From Arbacia lixula (taxonomy: Eukaryota > Echinodermata > Echinoidea > Arbacioida > Arbaciidae), in the NCBI GenBank assembly GCA_963669155.1, contig OZ022580.1, positions 25,131,705 through 25,195,704 of the forward strand: 64,000 nucleotides of DNA. The letters run 5' to 3'. Shown in pieces: positions 56,401 to 64,000 of this stretch; the stretch's first letter is position 1, and the number at the start of each line of letters is the position of its first letter. A program made the translations under genes and the position numbers. The notes under the pieces are model-generated. The model was not told where the DNA came from and ran no database searches. It saw only the letters and a list, made by a program, of their open reading frames with translations.

Positions 56401-59400
56401 CTTCATCAGGAAAAAATTAGAGCAAAAATCAGGGAATATTGTTTTATTGGAATGCCGGGAATCCTGTATGGTAGTGGTAAAGATGATGGGACATGGACTC
56501 TTGTTAGAAAAAAATCTGCTATGACCCCAGGTCATATTATGGTTGGAATCCTCTGAAAATGATAAAAATCCAGACCCACCAAAAGGCAGAACAGAAATTG
56601 TCCCAGACATGCAAAACAGAGCACCTGTTAGTCAGGAACATACCTCTGTGATGTTTTTGCCTGTACGGTCTAAAGCACAGAATGTTTTTAGTGTCTGTTT
56701 GATGACCTCTAAAAAAAGTAATCCTTACCCGTAAATTATAATTTTATCCCCCCCCCCCCTCACCCACACCTAGCCTATCCTCTTTACCCCTCTCATACCT
56801 GGTTTTTCTCCCTGAGTCTAGATGATTGCAGATACTCAGCTGTTTGATGTATTTACTTGACCATTGTTCCATTCGGGCATCTCCATGCATTTACGGACCC
56901 CCCCCCCCCCCCTCCCCTAACCCCCTCCCTCACCCCAAATCAGATCAATCTTCTTTGCCCCTCTCATACCGGGTTTTTCTCCCTCCGAGTCCAGATGATC
57001 ACAGATACTCAGCACGGTGGTCAGTAGTAGCTGCTTGATGTATTCACTTGAGCCTTGCTCTGCATCAGGCATCTCCATGCATCTACACAAAACAACAATT
57101 AATATGATCATTGACCCCCATTGTACCATATGTGTATAATATTGTCACCACCAATACACATAAATCCCATAGACCCTCATTTTATTATCTTATTTGTAAG
57201 AGAAAATTTCCACAGCAAAATTCACCATACTCACATTTGCAATAGTGATTTAGCATTTAGGCGGGACTTTGTATATTTGATGCTTCCCCCCCCCCCCCCC
57301 CCCAAAATGTAACTAGTTGTTGCCTTCCCTGGAAATACAAACCCGTGGTGAGTAAGTGTGAATGTTCAAGTGTTGTTTTTTAAAGGGAATATACTGTACT
57401 GGGAAGACAAAAAGCCTTCAAAAAGGTGATCATGAGCAATCTTCTGGCCAATGGTCTTAAATTTATGTATTGTCTATTTTAAAAACTTGCTGAAAGCTAT
57501 CTGCCCACAAATGATCCACATTTGGAGTAATTAGTGATTAAATCACAAATCCTCAAATTGTTCAGCCCAAACATTTTGAAGACTTGTGATTCAATCACTA
57601 CTTACTCCAAATGTGGGCAAATCATTTTTATCAAGTTTCTAAAATGGACAATACATGAATTTAAAACCATTGGTAAGAAAATTGCTCATGATCACCTTTT
57701 TAAAGGCTTTTTGTCTTCCCAGTACAGTATATTCCCTTTAAATAATTGCAAACAAGTTCACCATAATCTATAACTCAGGACTATTTGCTGTCAAAGTGCA
57801 ACAGCCTGCTACTTTCAAAGCAATGCATCATGATGCCAAATCTCATGGAAATTCCGAAAACAAGTTTGTAAGTCACTGCACAGCATAGGTTTCTCTTTGA
57901 ATGGACCCTTGGCCTCTGCATCCCAAATCCATGACGCTCTACTTTATTAAAGGGCATATACTGTACTGGGAAGACAAAAAAGCCTTCAAAGGGTGATCGT
58001 GAGCAATCTTCTTGCCAATGGTCTAAAATTTATGTATTGATCATTTAAAAAACTTGCTGAAAGTTATTTGCCCTCAAATGATCCACATTTGGAGTAATTA
58101 GTGATTATATCCCAAATTCTCAAAATGTTCGGGCCGAACAATTTCAGGATTTGGGATTTAAACCCTAATCAGTCAAAATGTGGATCATTTGAGGGCAAAC
58201 AATTTTCAGCAAGTTTCTAAAATGAACAATACATAAACTTTAGACCATTGGCAAGAAGATTGCTCACGATCACCTTTTAAAGGCCTTTTTTGTCTTCCCA
58301 GTACAGTATATTCCCTTTAATATCTCAACATACAGTAACGCAACATACATAATAGAAGAGAGACTTACAAGCTGAGGAGTGTGAAGAGTGTTGGGACCAG
58401 CTCCTGTTTATCCTCCATTTTTCCCATCTTCCTTTGCTGCAGATTTTCCAAGATGGCCGTCACCCGTTGCCAGGGGCGACCCGAACCTGCCGCTGACTGC
58501 GCTGCATCTTCCTTGGCTGCCTGCTTCTGTTTTTGCCTGTTGCGAATTAAAGAGTGAACGAATAAATCAAGTAAGCCATTTTTGTAATGTATTCACAACT
58601 TTCCCCCTAACTGCAAAGTAACATTCACCCATATTTCATAATTCAGTTTCAATTGGTGGAACGCACTCTTAATCTATTAGTTGTTGCTACTACAAATATA
58701 ATGTATCGCTCTCGTGTCATTTAGAGATTACCCCCCTCCCCCCACCCCTTAAACAATGTTTCTCATTAAAACCAGTATTGGAGTAACCTGTATTTAACAA
58801 CTTCCTAACAGTCCTTAAGATATTGCCTGAATGGATTCGGGACGGATGTACGGACAACCCGAAAACAAAATTCCTCCGGCCACTTCGTGGTGGAGGCATA
58901 ATAAAAAAAACATCGCTTACTTTGCTTGTACGTAATGACTTCCTACTTATAGAGACCACATTTCCTGTCATGCTTGAGCAGTCTTGATATAAAGGTTTCA
59001 CCATATACTCCACAATAAAGCCTGACACAAAGAAGCTGAGGAACCCAACAAACAAACATTGCCTTACTTTGCCTTGCGGACATCCTTCACGCTCTTCAGC
59101 TTCTGAGCAGAGTTGATCTTATTCAGTTCCACTACAACTTGAGCAGCTGAGAGGGGCAGCTGAAAATAAAATCAATGGCAAATCAATCAATTCAATTTGA
59201 ATTTGGTTTTCTTTACGGACATTTAAATATTTACGCCACATATATACTACACAGAAATTGAAAGCTGCATTTTTTTAAAGAGGTTTTAGAGTGCAGCCTC
59301 CCATACATGCAAAATATATAATGATGGCATGATTAATATACTATAAAGACACTGAATATGCTGAATTATCTTTTGCTTTGACAGGGTCTATGACAAGGGT

Positions 59401-61531
59401 AGAGTTTGAGTAAAGTAAATCTTCCTGGTCTATGATTTTATATCCTTTCCTTTTTTTTTTTTTTATTTTTCCCCCATTCTTTTCTTTCCTGCCTCTGTAC
59501 TTTAGCATACTCCTTTCCTCTTTCTCTTCTGTCCCTTTTCTTTTTCTTGGCTTTTCTTTCTGTTCTTCATTTTGGTTTCTTTTTTTAATAGAACATCTCA
59601 CAAAAGTTTCTTTTTCTTATTCATCATTATCATTATTATCATTATCATCATCATCATTATCACCATCATTGTCATCATATTTATTTTTTAAGCAATTTGC
59701 CGGTTTGTGGGGAGAAGGGGGAGGGGGTTGGATTGTGACTGACCTTTCTGATGGTCTTGCTGACCAGAGTGGCCATAGCAGAGCTCTGTGTGTCCACCTG
59801 GAGGTCAATCAGTCTGGACAGGAGTCTCTGCTGGACATCTGGGGAGGGCAGGGCTGCAAACAAGTCCTTGGTGATCTGGGAAAAATCAAAGGAGGATTCA
59901 TATTGTTCAGTACAGTTCAGTTTATACTTCTCACCATTAACATTCACAAAATGCATTGAACTGCCTTGACAAATCAACAGGGTCAAATGATAAGATAGGC
60001 ACTTGCAGGAAAGGAAAGGCCCTTAGAAGAGGTGACAAGCTACTGAAATAAATCGAGACCATCTCTGATGTCGACAGAACAGTCATCATTACCACTTCTA
60101 CACTTTACCATTAACCCCATCATTACCAAGCACTGACAGTTCCACTTCAATAACAACTCAGTTTCTTGCCCATGATACTGAGTGGGTTAACCCTCTCAGT
60201 ACCAAACACTGACAGCTCCACTTCAATAACAACTCAGTTTCTGGCTTATGGGCTCAGAACTAAGCACTGACAGCTCCATTTCAATAATACAGTTTCTTGA
60301 CCATGAGACTGAGTAGTTTAACCCTCTCAGTACCAAGCACTGATAGCCCCATATCAATAACAACTCAGTTTCTTTCCTATGGGATTGAGTGGGTTAACCC
60401 TCTCAGTACCAAGCACTGACAGCTCCATTTCAATAACAATACAGTTTCTTGTCTATGGGACTGAGTGGTTTAACCCTCTCAGTACCAAGCACTGACAGCC
60501 CCATTTCAATAACAACTTAGTTTTTTGCCCACGGGACTGAGGTGGTTACTTTATTCTCACTGTACCTGTTTGATTGCCAGGATTGCAGGTGCTTCGGTGC
60601 CCGCACAAGGCGGCGTCTCACGGCCCAGCGCCTCCACAAACACATCCAGGCTCTGCTCCCGGCCTAGCACTACGGCCGTCTGCGGAGTAACATGTCCCAG
60701 AATGCACTGCAGGCTGCGCGTCTGGTCGGCACCGAGGGAGCCCTCCTCGACGAAGGCTTGGACCAGGAGGTCCTGCAACATGCCTAAAAGTGACTCAAGC
60801 ACAATCTGCAAAAACGGGATCAAGCAAATGTTATTACTGAGGAGAAATGCTTTGATTGTTATAAACCCATTCTACGCCACACAAAAAGCTGCCATATAGG
60901 ATTTGGGTGCAAACTGCATGACATATGGAGAAACCTGACAGCAACATAAAGTGTTTATAAAACTCAGCTCATATCTGGTATGATCATCCAATCATTAAGA
61001 AGCATCCAGTATTTGTATTTCAAATGGACCCTTCTTCTATTTAACATTGGAGATGAACAGGCAAAGGTATGTGTCACACGTTCAAATGACTTGAAAGAAG
61101 ATCAAATTCTTCATGAGCAATACACTTGGTACATCACAGCCCAAATATGTCAGGAAAGGTGCTTACAAGTTTTATATTGTCATTATATTGATACAGCTTT
61201 AAACGTAAAACAAATATTAGCTACTATGGTAATGCTCACTGGGCATTGGTTGTTTCCATGGTTATACCAACTTTGTGGGGTTTTTTTAATCAATACATTT
61301 TATTTGACTCACTTCTAAATCTACGAGACAGAGCAGCTGAAGAAGAGCCTTCTGGATGTGGTGTGGAATACCCCCCTCCTTCACACACTCCAGAAGCCAC
61401 CCCAGACACTGCTTGGCCTGTAGGGCATTGGCCCCCTTCACATCAAGAGTTTGAGTCCCTCTCTGCTTCTTCTTGGAGGGAGACGTCATGATGGGGGCAT
61501 TGTTAGCCTTCATCAAGGAGTTCCCAAGAGC
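34104..61531 (-). CDS. HEATR1: HEATR1 (Utp10/BP28), C-terminal 25 exons; 5' half outside the window
   Basis: Exons from 5' to 3' on the minus strand: 61531-61313, 60805-60566, 59875-59744, 59159-59068, 58536-58369, 57082-56970, 56157-56036, 52234-52106, 51584-51339, 50442-50319, 49800-49592, 47328-47276, 46653-46530, 45811-45668, 43022-42804, 42162-42035, 41570-41471, 40694-40542, 39782-39648, 39415-39311, 38948-38783, 37385-37225, 36482-36324, 34964-34856, 34192-34104. All have AG acceptors and GT donors. They total 3,639 nt, one open frame of 1,212 residues plus TAA. Diagnostic stretches are IFTFMGASLLRHDD, LLPETIPFLAELMED and the terminus LGEPLQKYF. HEATR1 is an all-helical HEAT-repeat subunit of the nucleolar small-subunit processome, needed for rRNA transcription and 18S processing. 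The human protein is about 2,144 residues, so roughly 57% is here. No frame breaks were seen. Confidence 0.96.
35497..35682. repeat. Two-copy ~93-bp tandem duplication
   Basis: CCATGGACCTATCATGGATG through CCGCCACCTCATAAAAATT is present twice in tandem with few differences. It lies in a HEATR1 intron. Confidence 0.85.
37505..38243. mobile_element. Inverted-repeat element bounded by long G and C homopolymers
   Basis: The left end is a G-run followed by CAAAAACAGCCCCCCCC; the right end is its inverted copy, GGGGGGGGCTGTTTTTG followed by a C-run. The inner ~690 bp is AT-rich and non-coding. It lies in a HEATR1 intron, 120 bp from an exon. Confidence 0.7.
41101..41470. repeat. Three partial copies of an exon 3' end plus donor, with CA/GACA microsatellites
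   Basis: The ~50 bp at the 3' end of the 41471-41570 exon and its splice donor are repeated at about 41155, 41256 and 41351, with spacing 95-120 bp. Copies are separated by (GACA)n and (CA)n tracts. The extra copies have no acceptor, so they should not act as exons. Each keeps a GT donor-like edge. Confidence 0.85.
41471..47328 (-). CDS. HEATR1: HEATR1 exon group 3
   Basis: Exons 47276-47328 (53 bp, the smallest), 46530-46653, 45668-45811, 42804-43022, 42035-42162 and 41471-41570. Key stretches are LLPVNVFIGVVSGLLGNRLP, VRRKAMELLNNKL, QTALYSLKLLCKLFGSD and LPHFLSPYLGQLLQQ. The acceptor of the 42804-43022 exon and the donor of the 41471-41570 exon are both embedded in tandem repeats. Confidence 0.94.
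42177..42465. repeat. AT-rich tandem repeat (ATTGAAATGGTA type)
   Basis: Variants of AATTGAAATGGTAATTGAA and AAAATAGTGATTG recur throughout, with a period of about 18-36 bp. Confidence 0.8.
43023..45160. repeat. ~58-bp minisatellite, about 37 copies, starting at a HEATR1 3' splice site
   Basis: The unit contains ATCTAAGCATCGGATGTCAA, TACAGACGTGTGTGAATAGT and AATGGTGCATTCACACT. The period is 58 bp, with some 54-60 bp variants. On the minus strand each unit reads ...GATGCTTAG|AT, the same as the acceptor of the 42804-43022 exon, and the first unit supplies the real acceptor. The array accounts for most of the 2.6-kb intron. Confidence 0.95.
46167..46262 (+). repeat. Dispersed repeat, copy 2 (pair with 10924-11015)
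   Basis: ATTGTCTAGCAGGCTAGTG to GCAGTTGTC aligns with the copy near 10.9 kb in the same orientation. It lies 70 bp upstream of an inverted-repeat element. Confidence 0.6.
46335..46473. mobile_element. Hairpin MITE with ~39-bp inverted termini
   Basis: GCATTTCATCAAAGGACTTG TCAG on the left is matched by the inverted copy on the right, with a ~60-bp centre. It is non-coding and lies in the HEATR1 intron next to exon 46530-46653. Confidence 0.8.
46709..46839. mobile_element. Short inverted-repeat element with GGGGGG(T)TTCCGAAAAT ends
   Basis: A G-run followed by TTCCGAAAAT on the left is matched by ATTTTCGGAATACCCCCC on the right. About 130 bp and AT-rich in the middle. Confidence 0.65.
47543..47888. 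mobile_element. Inverted-repeat element with nested palindromes
   Basis: Termini of about 45 bp (CCTGTACAAATTTGCC...) are inverted copies. Inside each arm is a second palindrome, CAGACGA...TCGTCTG. The length is 346 bp and no coding capacity is seen. It lies in a HEATR1 intron. Confidence 0.75.
48593..49068. mobile_element. TTAA-flanked inverted-repeat MITE (family A, copy 2)
   Basis: TTAA occurs at both ends. Termini are AGAGGAAGTTCACCCTGAAA and, inverted, AGGGGAAGTTCACCCTGAAA. Internal TGACGTCAC-type motifs and GGGAGAGCACCTCGCATG correspond to the element at 4170-4638 in GHDC intron 2. Confidence 0.85.
49592..57082 (-). CDS. HEATR1: HEATR1 exon group 2 (middle exons)
   Basis: Exons 56970-57082, 56036-56157, 52106-52234, 51339-51584, 50319-50442 and 49592-49800. 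The 56036 exon ends LLLLAAAAKLFP and joins EHVLHHIMAIFTFMGASLLR in the 52106 exon, one of the most conserved HEATR1 segments, across a 3.8-kb intron loaded with repeats. 51339-51584 encodes FPHIPEHRRLPLFTHLVG. 50319-50442 encodes FWLALCNHFEPQTQV. 49592-49800 has a Ser/Arg/Gln-rich linker and then RQLRHFQFTAVGFLSQLL. Confidence 0.93.
50849..50898 (-). pseudogene. Partial duplicate of the 3' end of HEATR1 exon 51339-51584
   Basis: About 50 bp, reading on the minus strand AKGPTAMLPEEIESK, repeat the end of the neighbouring exon with a few substitutions. It has no full exon body. A MITE lies between it and the real exon. Confidence 0.75.
50948..51326. mobile_element. TTAA-flanked long-inverted-repeat MITE (family B, copy 1)
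   Basis: TTAA-AGGGCATATACTGTACTGG and its inverted copy bound a near-complete palindrome. The arms include GTGATCATGAGCAATCTTCT, TTAAATTCATGTATTG-like and ATGATCCACATTTGGAG blocks. The right end stops 13 bp from a HEATR1 exon. Confidence 0.85.
52455..53099 (+). other. Open frame of 214 codons with degenerate internal repeats, unknown
   Basis: Within a HEATR1 intron, opposite strand. Residues about 35-130 repeat an A-x-[NS]-M-x-P-T pattern followed by charged residues and H/Y (AYNMRMTDDEHH, ANNMHPTKKH, AYSMRPTTDEY, AINMHPTREREHY). Spacing of ATGCGT/ATGCAT at the DNA level alternates 36-49 bp, with a super-period near 87 bp. The minus strand is also open over much of it, so coding is not proven. 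No family is recognised. Confidence 0.3.
53940..54586 (+). pseudogene. Retrotransposon gag-like remnant with a C2H2-type finger
   Basis: The frame reads TWTFREMKTKLATRF, two adjacent stops, then LRSRRRRPDESLQELGCSIC, and later DAILNPELRSRIF. This resembles gypsy gag proteins (RRQRPGESLQ and DPELR-type stretches). A CHYCAFCNRSQAFMVAHKRS segment completed by RH gives C-x2-C...H-x4-H spacing. No protease or pol follows. Confidence 0.5.
54587..55780. other. Spacer with a possible non-LTR retrotransposon 3' tail
   Basis: Ends at 55747-55776 with AATAAAGTTGAATCTTGAAA followed by CTTGAATC, a short 3' repeat plus polyadenylation signal of the kind seen at some LINE tails. No reverse transcriptase is present. 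Frames at 54756 and 55472 are unassigned. Confidence 0.35.
56785..56893 (-). pseudogene. Degenerate tandem copy of HEATR1 exon 56970-57082
   Basis: The sequence from CTCTCATACCTGGTTTTTC to GGCATCTCCATGCATTTAC aligns with the adjacent exon, its donor and its acceptor region. It has a ~21-bp deletion and small indels that put a stop in the HEATR1 frame. It is likely a non-functional pseudo-exon. Confidence 0.85.
57380..57741. mobile_element. TTAA-flanked long-inverted-repeat MITE (family B, copy 2)
   Basis: Same termini as the 50948-51326 copy (TTAA-AGGGAATATACTGTACTGG). The arms are inverted over most of the length. Confidence 0.85.
57947..58320. mobile_element. TTAA-flanked long-inverted-repeat MITE (family B, copy 3)
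   Basis: TTAA-AGGGCATATACTGTACTGG at the left, inverted at the right and ending TTCCCTTTAA. It lies 206 bp from copy 2 and 48 bp from a HEATR1 exon. Confidence 0.85.
58369..61531 (-). CDS. HEATR1: HEATR1 exon group 1 (first five exons in window)
   Basis: The exon at 61313-61531 (73 codons) starts in phase 0 with ALGNSLMKANN and contains a basic SPSKKKQRGT linker. 60566-60805 (80 codons) encodes IVLESLLGMLQDLLVQAF and continues to AIKQ. 59744-59875 encodes ITKDLFAALPSPDVQQRLL. 59068-59159 and 58369-58536 encode a Lys/Gln-rich junction and then RPWQRVTAILENLQQ. These are helical repeat segments of the middle of the protein. Confidence 0.9.
60121..60543. repeat. ~75-bp tandem repeat, about 5.5 copies
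   Basis: CACTGACAGCTCCATTTCAA, TAACAACTCAGTTTCTTG and TGGGTTAACCCTCTCAGTAC recur at 60131, 60207, 60265, 60339, 60414 and 60490. One copy is shortened to 58 bp. The array ends about 22 bp from a HEATR1 exon. Confidence 0.9.
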
Positions 61532-64000
61532 CTGTTTGGATGAAATGAAATTTGATAATAATGTTCAGAGCACAGTGTGGTGATTTCTCCAGTTAGGTCG
61601 CAAACTAAAAACTAGAGCAATTTGACTGCCATGCAGACGATATATATGCCTCTGCCTCTTTGCTAGCTCTATTTAGATTTATTATCAGAAAACCTGTTTG
61701 GTGGGCAATGAACCATTGAACTCCTATGTGAAATGAAAATATATTCTGTTCTTCCATGTTTAGCCAAGTTTGGCAATGCTCATTGACGTTTGACCTTTTA
61801 CTTGTTTGACTTCCAATCTAATCAGTCCGTCTAAATCCATCCTTGTATCAAGTTTGTTTAAAATTAGCCAATTTTTGGATGAAGTTCATTGACCTTTGAC
61901 CTTTCAGAAATTTTATCCACACTTTTACCAGTCTACCTCCATGAAGTGATACATCTTTTACCATGTTTGGTTTAAATTCAATTTTGGTAAAGTTCATTGA
62001 CCTTTGAACTTTCAGGAATTTTATACAAAATGTCATCAGTCTATTCCTAAGTAGTGATCCCTCTTTCTACCATGTTTCATGAGAATTGGATCCTTGGATT
62101 TGGCTGTATTGTGAAAAATGTTCAATGACCTTTGACTTCCAATCTAACCAGTCTGTCTAAATCTACAAGTCAAAGGGTTAAACAATGTCATGTACGAAAA
62201 AAAGTCACCATGAATAACAGCACTAATCAATGTAATCTTACACAAGGAAAGTCACCCTAAATACCACAGCTAAACAGTGGAGCCAAAGGGTTAAACAATG
62301 TCTTACAAAAGAAAAGTCAACATGAATAACACAGCTAAACAACGTACTATCAATGCAGTCAAAGGGTTAAACAATGTCTTACAAGAAGAAAGTCACCCTG
62401 AATACCACAGCTTATCAGTGGAATCAAATGGTTCAACAATGTACTATCAATGCAGTCAAAGGGTTAAACAATGTCTCACACGAGGAAAGTCACCCAGAAT
62501 ACCACAGCTAAACAGTGAAGTCAATGGGTTAAACAATGTCTTATAAGAAAAAAAGTCACCCTGACTAACAGAGCTAAACAGTGCATGTGCTATCAATGCA
62601 GTCAAAGGGTTAAACAATGTCTTACACAAGGAAAGTCACCCTAAATACCACGGCTAAACAGTGGAATCAAAGGGTTAAACAATGTTTTTCAATAGGAAAA
62701 TCACCCTGAATACCACAGCTAATCAGTGGAGTCAAAGGGTTTAACAATGTCTTACAAAAGAAAAGTCACCATGAATAACAGAGCTGAACAATGAACTATC
62801 AATGCAGTCAAAGGGTTAAACAATGTCCTACAAGAGGAAAGAAACCATGAATAACAGAGCTAAACAATGTCCTTACAAGAGAAAAGTCACCATGAATAAC
62901 AGCTAAACAATGTACTATCAATGCAGTCAAAGGGTTAAAAAATGTCTTACAAGAGAAAAGTTACCATGAATAACATAGCTAAACAATGTACTATCAATGC
63001 AGTCAAAGGGTTAAACAATGTCTTACAAGAGGAAAGTCAACCTGAATACCACAGCTAAACAGTGGAGTCAAAGGGTTAAACAATGTCTTATAAGAGGAAA
63101 GTCACCATGAATAACAGAGCTAAACAATGTACTATTAATGCGGTCAATCGGTTAAACAATGTCTCACAAGAAGAAAGTCACCTTGAATACCACAACTTAT
63201 CAGTGGAGTCAAAGGGTTAAGCAATGTCGTATAAGAGGAAGTCAACATGAATAACAGAGCTAAACAATGTACTATCAATGCGGTCAAAGGGTTAAACAAT
63301 GTGTTACAAGAGGAAAGTCACCCTGAATACCACAGTACAGTTAAACAATGTCTTACAAGAGGAAAGTCACCCTGAATACCACAGCTAATCAGTGGAGTCA
63401 AAGGGTTAAACAATGTCTTACAAAAGAAAAGTCACCATGAATAACAGAGCTAAACAATGTACTATCAATGCAGTCAAAGGGTTAAGCAATGTCTTACAAG
63501 AGGAAAGTCACACTGAACACCACTGCTAATCAGTGGACCTTGAGAAATGTCACCAAAAATGTCATCAGTCTACACCCAACTAGTGCTCCATCTTTGCACC
63601 ATTCTTGGTTGGTATTGCACCATCGGATTTGGATTTAAAAAAATCACTTTGGGGGCAACTTTAAGCTAATTTTTGGCAAAGTTTACTGACCTTTGCCCTT
63701 TCAGGAATGTCACCAAAAATGTCACCCGACTACCCCCAAGTAGTGATCCATCTTTTAATTATGTTTGGTTGGAATTGCACCATTGGATTTGGATTTATTG
63801 TGAAAAAGGTCCATTTGGGGCAATTTTTCACAAAGTTCATTGACCTTTGACCTCGATCAGAACTGACCCTTATTTACACACTGCATTGGTTTTATGCAAT
63901 ACACACATGAACCAAGTTTGAAGCAAATGTGGCTAACGCTTCTAAAGATATTGCCTAATCGGATTTGAGACAGACGGACGGACTGACTACCTGAAATCAT
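61532..64000. other. HEATR1 intron, no exon found to the window edge
   Basis: Dominated by a minisatellite (62160-63535). It is flanked on both sides by related sequence rich in CATTGACCTTTGACCTTTCA and by AGTGATCCATCTTT-type motifs (61740-62160 and 63536-63900). Confidence 0.6.
62160..63535. repeat. Compound minisatellite with GTCAAAGGGTTAAACAATGT core
   Basis: Two alternating unit types share the core GTCAAAGGGTTAAACAATGT followed by CTTACAAGAGGAAAGTCACC. They continue either CTGAATACCACAGCTAATCA or ATGAATAACAGAGCTAAACA plus TGTACTATCAATGC. Core spacing is about 65-95 bp. Confidence 0.9.

Noticed and set aside
59432..59959. 175-codon plus-strand frame
   Set aside because: Composed of a pyrimidine-rich intron and the antisense of a real HEATR1 exon.

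Overview
The window is eukaryotic genomic DNA. Genes are split by GT-AG introns, the DNA is rich in microsatellites and minisatellites, and transposon remnants of many superfamilies are present. The protein families and the kinds of repeats suggest a marine invertebrate, most likely a deuterostome such as a sea urchin; the species cannot be fixed from sequence alone. There is no sign of prokaryotic or organellar DNA.

Layout. (1) 76-8507, plus strand: six exons of a GH3-domain protein (GHDC-like), giving 606 codons in one consistent frame through a stop; an upstream first exon may lie outside the window. (2) 8.5-34.1 kb: about 25 kb of accessory, transposon-dominated DNA. It holds a P-element/THAP9-like transposase fragment; a head-to-tail array (13.76-20.44 kb, three full units and one partial) in which a PIN/XPG-like + tesmin/CXC module sits inside a Tc1-like transposase; a decayed zinc-finger multi-exon gene whose intron carries a truncated Ty3/gypsy pol with a PHD finger after the integrase; a detached Tc1 tail; a Penelope-like reverse transcriptase with an altered active site; a broken Myb/SANT-like gene; and several simple tandem repeats. 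(3) 34,104-61,531, minus strand: 25 consecutive exons encoding the C-terminal 1,212 residues of HEATR1 (Utp10/BP28), a large HEAT-repeat ribosome-biogenesis protein. Exon lengths total 3,639 nt and every splice phase matches. The 5' half of the gene lies beyond 64,000.

GHDC and HEATR1 point toward each other and have no evident functional link; the first is an acyl-adenylate-type enzyme relative, the second a nucleolar pre-rRNA processing factor. The most unusual material is (a) the composite transposon array, and (b) recurrent tandem duplication of exon edges inside HEATR1: a ~58-bp minisatellite of about 37 copies in which each unit repeats the 3' splice site of the adjacent exon, three extra copies of an exon 3' end plus donor, and two degenerate exon copies. 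HEATR1 and GHDC introns also share TTAA-flanked inverted-repeat MITEs.
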